Assembly: GCA_045649485.1 (NCBI GenBank)
Contig: JAZRPZ010000048.1
Location: 1 to 64,000 of the forward strand
DNA: 64,000 bases
Reading direction: 5' to 3'
Origin: RUG11247 sp045649485
GTDB taxonomy: Bacteria; Bacillota; Clostridia; Christensenellales; Aristaeellaceae
The translations under genes and the position numbers were made by a program. Position 1 is the stretch's first letter, and each line of letters starts with the position of its first letter. The notes beneath the pieces are model-generated. The model had not been told where the DNA came from and made no database searches. It saw only the letters and a program-made list of their open reading frames with translations. This document shows positions 58,797-64,000 of the stretch, piece by piece.

Positions 58797-59539
58797 TAAC
58801 TGTGCGCAGCATAGAATTCGGCTATGGCCGTTCACCGCTGTTTGATTCCACATCCTGCACCATGGGAAACGGGCGTATCACCGCCCTGCTCGGTCCTAAC
58901 GGCTCGGGAAAATCCACTCTGCTGCGGCTCTGCGCAGGGCTTCTCACTCCCCGCAAAGGCGAGATTTCTCTGGATAACACATCCATCTCATCGTTATCGC
59001 CGCGGCAACTGGCCAGACAGCTTTCATTCCTGCCTCAGTCACGTCCTGTTCCGGCCATTACCGTAGCTTCACTCGTTGCCAACGGAAGATTCCCCTACCG
59101 CGGCATATCGGGCCGACTGAGCAGCGAAGACAAGCACGCCGTCGAACAAGCGCTGGTGCTTACGGGACTTGCCGATAAGGCCGGGCGTGAACTGCGCACA
59201 CTGTCGGGAGGCGAACGCCAGAAAGCCTATCTGGCAATGCTGATCGCCCAGAATACACCGCACCTGCTGCTTGACGAACCCACCACATATCTCGATATAA
59301 ACCACCGCATAGAACTTATGGAGCTTATGCATGCCCTGCGCGATGCCGGCAAATGCATAGTAACGGTGCTGCACGATATTGACCTTGCCATGGAATACTG
59401 CGATGATGCAATAATCCTCATGAATGGCAGCATAATCCACGAAGGTGCTGCCGACCGGATATGCAGCACGGACGCGCTGCAGCGCGCCTATTCTGTAGAG
59501 CCCATAATGAACGCGGGTCTCAGATTCAGAAAGATATAA
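58793..59539 (+). CDS. ABC transporter ATP-binding protein, FecE/BtuD-like
   Basis: 248 residues. Walker A LGPNGSGKSTLL near 35, Q-loop QSRPVPAITVASLVANGRFPY near 83, signature LSGGERQKAYLAM near 137 and Walker B HLLLDEPTTYLDI near 158. Switch His is in VTVLHDIDLA near 190. It energises the FecCD permease. The ATG at 58793 has GGAGG 8 nt upstream and overlaps the permease stop by 4 nt. Last gene of the four-gene operon. Confidence 0.95.
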   Translation: MITVRSIEFGYGRSPLFDSTSCTMGNGRITALLGPNGSGKSTLLRLCAGLLTPRKGEISLDNTSISSLSPRQLARQLSFLPQSRPVPAITVASLVANGRFPYRGISGRLSSEDKHAVEQALVLTGLADKAGRELRTLSGGERQKAYLAMLIAQNTPHLLLDEPTTYLDINHRIELMELMHALRDAGKCIVTVLHDIDLAMEYCDDAIILMNGSIIHEGAADRICSTDALQRAYSVEPIMNAGLRFRKI

Positions 59540-59540
59540 A

Positions 59541-59574
59541 AATGCCCGGAGCCTTTTGAAAGGTTCCGGGCATT
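59541..59574. terminator. Bidirectional terminator between the ABC operon and the LCP gene
   Basis: AATGCCCGGA (plus CCTT) pairs with (AAGG plus) TCCGGGCATT. The minus-strand copy ends in TTTTTATATC. Confidence 0.78.
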
Positions 59575-59578
59575 GATA

Positions 59579-60802
59579 TTACTTGCCGTAAATGAAGTTG
59601 TGAACTGCCTCTGCATTGGCCTCCCAATCGGTATCATACAGCATGGACTCGCCGTCACGGGTCTCAAGCACGTATGTGCCGTTTTCAGGAATTCGCATCT
59701 GACCAACCTGCAGGTCATTGCTTACAACAACTATGGCAACGCTGATGATATCATCAATGGTCATGTTGGTGGTAACATAGCCGCCGAGGGTCATAGCCAG
59801 CGACATTACCTGCTGGGGAGAGCATTCACGCAGCTTGCCGAGCAGGGCAACAAGCACCTTGCGCTGGCGTTCGGTACGCGCGGAGTCACTGTCAATTTTA
59901 CGGATACGTGCATATGCCAGTACCTGAGGACCGTTCAGATGTACGTTTTCGCCGTACTCTTCAAGATAAGTATGGGTAGCATATACTTCTTCCTCGGTCA
60001 TGCCGGAATCGTATGCTACTCTTGCCTGCCTGCGGAGGTTGGTGTTTATCTCCTGCATTTCAGCCATGGATACATCGATATCGATGCCGCCCAGATTATC
60101 GGCAATAATAGAGAAGGAAGTGAAATCGACCATTACATAATACTGTATGTTCAGGCCAAGCTTCTCGTTCAGGAAGCTCATCAGATATTCGGGGCCGCCT
60201 ACATAGCAGGCAACGTTGCAGCGGTAAAGGCCGCTCTGTTCGCCAAGTTCATTCATATCCATTGCGGTATCACGCATCAGGGATGTGAGCTTTACTTCGC
60301 CGGTAGACTTGTTTATGGAGCAGATCATCATGGTATCCGTACGGAAAGGCTCGTTGGGCACACGCTGATCGCTGCCCAGCAGCAGTACGTTGATCCACTG
60401 ATCATCCAGGTTGGGATTTATATGCAGATCGCTGACCTGGACCTGCTGACCGGTAGAAAGCGCAGGCGCGTGGAGTGCATCGGTCTCGCCCGCATCATCG
60501 GTCAGCACATTGCCCTGTTCCTGATTGGTCTCATTATTCTGAGGCACTGCGGTGGGCTGTACGTTGACAGAGGGATCGACAGTATTTTTATCTTCTCCGC
60601 CGGACATGCCAACAACCAGGCCTACGCCTACCGCCAGCAGAGCTATCACTGCAAGAAAGATCACAAAGCGTGCGTTGGAACGCTTTCTTGCGCGCTTGCG
60701 GCTGTTATTATTGGGACGCTGTCCCTGAGGGCGCTGACCCTGCGGACGCTGATTCTGCGGACGCTGTCCGTTACGGGGAGCGCTGTTTCTTCTTTCGCTC
60801 AT
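59579..60802 (-). CDS. LytR-CpsA-Psr (LCP) family cell-wall polymer ligase
   Basis: 407 residues. The cytoplasmic N-terminus is a Gln/Arg/Pro-rich tail with short repeats of the type RPQGQ. One transmembrane helix (about 46-66) and an Asn/Gln-rich linker follow, then the extracellular LCP domain from about 135. Its motifs are VLLLGSDQR, FRTDTMMICSINKSTGEVKLTSLMRD (with the conserved Arg/Asp), VDFTSFSIIADNLGGIDIDV and VLAYARIRKIDSDSARTERQR. It transfers a polyprenyl-linked anionic glycopolymer to peptidoglycan. AGGAGG lies 8 nt before the ATG. Own promoter at 60835-60863. Confidence 0.93.
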   Translation of the reverse strand: MSERRNSAPRNGQRPQNQRPQGQRPQGQRPNNNSRKRARKRSNARFVIFLAVIALLAVGVGLVVGMSGGEDKNTVDPSVNVQPTAVPQNNETNQEQGNVLTDDAGETDALHAPALSTGQQVQVSDLHINPNLDDQWINVLLLGSDQRVPNEPFRTDTMMICSINKSTGEVKLTSLMRDTAMDMNELGEQSGLYRCNVACYVGGPEYLMSFLNEKLGLNIQYYVMVDFTSFSIIADNLGGIDIDVSMAEMQEINTNLRRQARVAYDSGMTEEEVYATHTYLEEYGENVHLNGPQVLAYARIRKIDSDSARTERQRKVLVALLGKLRECSPQQVMSLAMTLGGYVTTNMTIDDIISVAIVVVSNDLQVGQMRIPENGTYVLETRDGESMLYDTDWEANAEAVHNFIYGK

Positions 60803-60834
60803 TAATTTATCCTCCTGATAAGGGTAATATATAA

Positions 60835-60863
60835 ATTATAGCTCCATGAATATTATAAATCAA
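60835..60863 (-). promoter_or_regulatory. Promoter for the LCP gene
   Basis: Minus strand TTGATT (60863-60858), 17-nt spacer, TATAAT (60840-60835). Confidence 0.7.
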
Positions 60864-60889
60864 GTGATATAAATGGGCAAAAATATAAC

Positions 60890-60918
60890 AGCGTATGCCG
60901 GAAATACCGACATACGCT
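60890..60918 (-). terminator. Terminator after the tldD-pmbA operon
   Basis: Minus strand AGCGTATGTCGG pairs with CCGGCATACGCT (one mismatch), followed by GTTATATTTTT. It lies 14 nt after the stop at 60933. Confidence 0.7.
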
Positions 60919-60932
60919 ATTTTTGTATTCTT

Positions 60933-62285
60933 TTACTTGCCTGCAACAGACAGCTTGCTTACCCAAACAGAGGGGCTGCCGTAGCATGCGCCGCGGGGCA
61001 TGCCGAACTTGAGGTCGGAACCGACTTCAACGACATCCTTCAGCAGCTGATAGTAGTTGCCTGCGATGGTGATCTGCTTTACTGCGCCGCCGATCTTGCC
61101 GTCTTCTACCTTGTAGCCCTTCGCGCCGAGGGAGAAATCGCCGCTGATGGGGTTTGCGCCGGCGTGCATGCCTTCCAGACGGGTGATGATGAGACCATTG
61201 CCCATCTTTGCTGCCAGAGCTTCCAGATCGTTCTCACCGGGCTGGATGTAGAAGTTGGTGGGTGCGATGCCTACAGGTGCGGTGTAGGAAGGACGGGATG
61301 CGTTACCGGTGCTCTTGATGCCCTGCTTGTTTGCGGTTACAAGGTTGTGCAGCAGGGTGGTCAGGGTACCGCCGGAGATAACTTCCTTGCGATAGGTGGG
61401 AACGCCCTCACCGTCGAAAGGAGTGGATGCGGACTTGTCTGCCATGTGGGGATCGTCCACGATGGTAACGCAGTCTGCAGCGATCTTTTCGCCTTCACGG
61501 CCCTTCAGCAGGGACAGACCCTTCTGGGCATTGTCAGCGGAGAAGATGCCGGAGAAGGTGGCCATAAGGCTGCTCATTGCGTCGTAGCGCATGATGATGC
61601 CATATTCGCCGGAGGGAACGGACTCGGCATACAGATTGGCAACTGCATCTGCAACTGCGTCTGCAATAGCCTTATCGGATTCGGAGGTATCGCCGCCCTT
61701 GCAGGAGAAAGTCTTGAAGGTGCTGGCAACCTTATCGCCTTCACGGGCAACGGGGCCGATGAAGCCGCCCATGCTGTTCCTGCGGCTGGTGACATTGAGA
61801 CCCAGGGTATTTACGATGGTGCGCTCGGAAGAGCCGCTCATAACCTCGGCTGCCTCAAGCTGATCGATACGCTTGTCGGCGGCCAGGGTGCGTACTTCGA
61901 TATCCTTTGCCAGAGCGATCTTGGCCGCGGCAGAGATATCGTCGATTGCTGCATCGTAATTGTCGATGGTCACATATTCGCCGGAGCCGTCATGCATGAA
62001 CTGCACGTCGGTATTGTCGATAAGCTCGGCATTGGTGATAACTGCGTTTACCAGCAGTTCGATGGCCTCGTCATCCAGCGCCTGAGTGCTGGCATAACCC
62101 ATCTTGCCGTTTACCAGCGCACGGAAGCCCAGACCGGCCTCGTCGGCGGCGCTGTAATCGATAACTTCGCCCTTGAAAACGTTTACGCTGAAGCTGGAGC
62201 CGGTCTCATAGAAGACTTCACACTGGGTGATGCCCTTTTCGGCTGCGCGGGCGAACAGCTTCTGAATGAAAGTATTCTTATCCAT
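60933..62285 (-). CDS. pmbA: TldE/PmbA-type subunit of the TldD-TldE protease
   Basis: 450 residues. N-terminal domain with CEVFYETGSSFSVNVFKGEVIDY and GFRALVNGKMGYAST, then IVDDPHMADKSASTPFDGEGVPT near 284, SYTAPVGIAPTNFYIQPG near 360 and GDFSLGAKGYKVEDGKIGGAV near 398. As in PmbA/TldE, the HExxxH zinc site is absent. The partner TldD supplies catalysis. The complex degrades unfolded peptides or trims modified peptide precursors. Translation starts 1 nt after the tldD stop. Confidence 0.92.
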   Translation of the reverse strand: MDKNTFIQKLFARAAEKGITQCEVFYETGSSFSVNVFKGEVIDYSAADEAGLGFRALVNGKMGYASTQALDDEAIELLVNAVITNAELIDNTDVQFMHDGSGEYVTIDNYDAAIDDISAAAKIALAKDIEVRTLAADKRIDQLEAAEVMSGSSERTIVNTLGLNVTSRRNSMGGFIGPVAREGDKVASTFKTFSCKGGDTSESDKAIADAVADAVANLYAESVPSGEYGIIMRYDAMSSLMATFSGIFSADNAQKGLSLLKGREGEKIAADCVTIVDDPHMADKSASTPFDGEGVPTYRKEVISGGTLTTLLHNLVTANKQGIKSTGNASRPSYTAPVGIAPTNFYIQPGENDLEALAAKMGNGLIITRLEGMHAGANPISGDFSLGAKGYKVEDGKIGGAVKQITIAGNYYQLLKDVVEVGSDLKFGMPRGACYGSPSVWVSKLSVAGK

Positions 62286-62286
62286 A

Positions 62287-63669
62287 TTATCTGCCTCCCA
62301 CGGTGATGTCGGTTACGCGGATCATGGGCTGACCTACGTTGGTGGGTACGGAACCGGACTGGGAACCGCACATACCCTGTGCCATCCACATCTTGCGGCC
62401 AACGCGGTCGATCTTCATGAGAACGTCTGCGCCGCGGCCGATGAGGGATGCGCCGCGAACGGGGCGATCGATCTTGCCGTCACGGATGAGGTAGCCTTCG
62501 TTTACTGCGAAGTTGAACTCGCCGGTAACGGGATTTACGGAACCGCCGCCCATCTGCTTGCAGTACAGACCGTCGCCGCAGGTGGCGATGATCTCGGCCT
62601 CGTCATGGCTGCCGGGAGCGATGTAGGTATTGCGCATACGGGAAGTAGGCGCGAAGGTGTAGTCCTCACGACGGGCGCTGCCGGTGGGAGCCATGCCCAT
62701 GCGGCGGCCGTTGAGACGGTCTACCATGTAGTTCTTCAGGATGCCGTTTTCGATGAGCACCAGCTTGGTAGCGGGAGTGCCTTCGTCGTCAACATTCAGG
62801 GAGCCCCAGTCATTGGGGATGGTGCCGTCGTCAATAGCGGTTACGACGGGAGAAGCGATCTGCTGGCCCAGCTTGCCGGCGAATTCGGAGTTGCCCAGAG
62901 CAACGCCGGTGGCCTCAAGGGAGTGACCGCAGGCTTCATGGAAGATAACGCCGCCGAAGCCGCCGTCGATAACAACGGGCATACGGCCTGCGGGGCAGGA
63001 ATCTGCGTGCAGCATGGTAACGGCCATCTTTGCGGCCTCGATGCCTGCTGCAGCGGGATCAACAACGGTGTCAAACAGTTCGAAGCCCATCTGACGGCCG
63101 GGGTTGGTGGAACCTACCTGGTTCTCGGAACCGGAGGCTGCGACCGCAGAGCACATCAGGCGGGTGTAAACACGCCTGTCAGAGAGGCACAGGCCCTCGG
63201 AATTGGCGATGGTGATGGAGGAATCCCAGTCCAGCAGAGTGGAGCGTACCTGACGGATCTCGGGAGATACGGAAGTAGCTGCCAGATGAGCATCACGCAG
63301 CACCTTGGAACGGCGTGCGCCCTCAACATACATGGGCAGTTCCTTTACGGGGTTGATGTTGCCTACAACGCCGCCGCGCAGACGTACATTGAACTGAGCA
63401 GCGCCTTCGCCAACAGCCTGAGCTGCCTTCTTTGCGCATGCCAGAAGACCGTCGCGTGAGGTATCGTTGGTGTATACATACACACTGCCAAGTCCCTTGT
63501 AAACGCGGATACCTGCGCCGCAGGTACGGCCGGTTACTGCGTTTTCGATCTTGCCGTCGGTCATGGAAAGCGTATCGCGTACGCAATCCTGATAGTAGAT
63601 TTCGGAAAAGTCACCGCCGGTGGCCAGAGCCGCGGACAGCGCCAGTTCCATATCGCTTCGATTGATCAT
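62287..63669 (-). CDS. tldD: TldD family zinc metalloprotease, catalytic subunit
   Basis: 460 residues. Catalytic zinc motif FHEACGHSLEA (H-E-x3-H) near residue 241, preceded by PVVIDGGFGGVI and followed by SSP-like strands. GSVNPVTGEFNFAVNEGYLI near 395 carries the third-ligand region. It is the active half of the TldD-TldE heterodimer, whose other gene follows immediately. AGAGG lies 7 nt before the ATG. No precursor peptide gene or peptide-modification enzyme is seen nearby, so a general peptide-clearing role is the default. Confidence 0.94.
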   Translation of the reverse strand: MINRSDMELALSAALATGGDFSEIYYQDCVRDTLSMTDGKIENAVTGRTCGAGIRVYKGLGSVYVYTNDTSRDGLLACAKKAAQAVGEGAAQFNVRLRGGVVGNINPVKELPMYVEGARRSKVLRDAHLAATSVSPEIRQVRSTLLDWDSSITIANSEGLCLSDRRVYTRLMCSAVAASGSENQVGSTNPGRQMGFELFDTVVDPAAAGIEAAKMAVTMLHADSCPAGRMPVVIDGGFGGVIFHEACGHSLEATGVALGNSEFAGKLGQQIASPVVTAIDDGTIPNDWGSLNVDDEGTPATKLVLIENGILKNYMVDRLNGRRMGMAPTGSARREDYTFAPTSRMRNTYIAPGSHDEAEIIATCGDGLYCKQMGGGSVNPVTGEFNFAVNEGYLIRDGKIDRPVRGASLIGRGADVLMKIDRVGRKMWMAQGMCGSQSGSVPTNVGQPMIRVTDITVGGR

Positions 63670-63688
63670 ACATACACCTCTTCAATCT

Positions 63689-64000
63689 TTATTCATACAA
63701 TTTCTGAAGGTCCGCATAACGTTCATGTGTTATGAGGGCGTCAAGCCGCGTTCCCGCAAGCTTTATCACATAAGTCCATCTCCCATAAGGCGAAATGGAT
63801 TCAATATGAGCAAGGTTTACTATGTAGGATTTATGACTGCGGAAGAACATATCATCCGGCAATCTTTCATCCAGTTCCGAAAGGGTATCCGTGGTTACGA
63901 ATTTTTCCTCGTTGACCGTATATATAACCGTGGAGCGCTCCTCGCGCTGTATCAGCAGTATATCTTCCAGTTTCAGGAAACTGAGCCCGTCTTTGTGCTT
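63689..64000 (-). CDS. LytTR DNA-binding domain protein (3' part only)
   Basis: The last 103 residues of a gene whose start lies beyond the right edge. The sequence has the LytTR pattern: EDILLIQREERSTVIYTV, then TLSELDERLP and MFFRSHKSYIVNLAHIESI, ending with LITHERYADLQKLY. This beta-strand DNA-binding domain usually follows a receiver domain (AgrA/LytR type) or stands alone; which applies cannot be seen. It ends 19 nt before the tldD start and could be in the same transcript. Confidence 0.85.
   Translation of the reverse strand, partial: KHKDGLSFLKLEDILLIQREERSTVIYTVNEEKFVTTDTLSELDERLPDDMFFRSHKSYIVNLAHIESISPYGRWTYVIKLAGTRLDALITHERYADLQKLYE

Noticed and set aside
60933..63669. A RiPP (modified peptide) cluster around tldD-pmbA
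   Set aside because: No precursor peptide, YcaO, radical SAM or dedicated exporter was found in the neighbouring sequence available.

Overview
The window looks like a chromosomal segment of an anaerobic, fermentative member of the Bacillota (class Clostridia), probably a host-associated or gut organism. The evidence is strong AGGAGG-type ribosome binding sites, sigma-A-like TTGACA/TATAAT promoters, a SAM-I riboswitch on metK, DegV, LytR-CpsA-Psr and LytTR proteins, an oxygen-sensitive 2x[4Fe-4S] aldo/keto reductase and a Clostridia-type EF-G II. There is no rRNA or other strict taxonomic marker, so the genus is not assigned. By eye the sequence is moderately GC-rich, except for two AT-rich patches: the secreted protein at 18308-18829 and the HNH nuclease island at 29771-30692.

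1-9400: on the minus strand are a partial Ser/Thr symporter, a GMP synthase whose glutaminase half has collapsed, the glutamate symporter GltS and an acyltransferase. On the plus strand are an alcohol/aldehyde dehydrogenase pair with a DegV protein, and a MATE exporter preceded by a promoter and an intrinsic terminator (possible attenuator). 9450-11400: tRNA-Leu(UAA), a small membrane protein, and metK with its SAM-I riboswitch. 11500-18300: a plus-strand run of a MIF-like tautomerase, a GH3 glycosidase, a nitroreductase, phosphatidylserine synthase, a TetM-like GTPase and MntP.

18300-34100: mixed genes, including carbohydrate clusters (two sugar isomerase/epimerase-type proteins, a Gfo/Idh/MocA oxidoreductase, an MBL hydrolase, a ROK kinase, a nucleoside hydrolase and a serine hydrolase). 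It also has a cysteine-rich protein, an Fe-S aldo/keto reductase divergent from a MerR regulator, proC and an HNH/NUMOD-like nuclease. 34300-38200: plus-strand PepF, an esterase, a PAP2 phosphatase and a small acidic protein. 38260-46550: minus-strand operons GFO-GNAT, alpha/beta hydrolase-murF-ddl (MurF is membrane-anchored) and galK-tsaE-tsaB-rimI. galT is divergent from galK, so together they form a Leloir-pathway pair.

48260-53480: a pseudouridine synthase, an AI-2E family transporter and two secreted proteins (WG-type and CAP+BIG2). 53580-59540: EF-G II behind a structured leader, then a siroheme/ferredoxin sulfite-reductase-like protein tightly coupled to a FecBCD-type ABC importer. 59579-64000: an LCP protein, the PmbA/TldD pair and the end of a LytTR regulator.

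The most unusual item that spans the window is a multi-hairpin element of about 130-190 bp, found four times (18099, 25618, 29636, 55791). It always begins within a few bases of the stop codon of a plus-strand gene and always has the same orientation. Other points of interest are the truncated GuaA, the membrane-anchored MurF, the structured EF-G II leader, the MATE attenuator and the sulfite-reductase-like/ABC importer operon.
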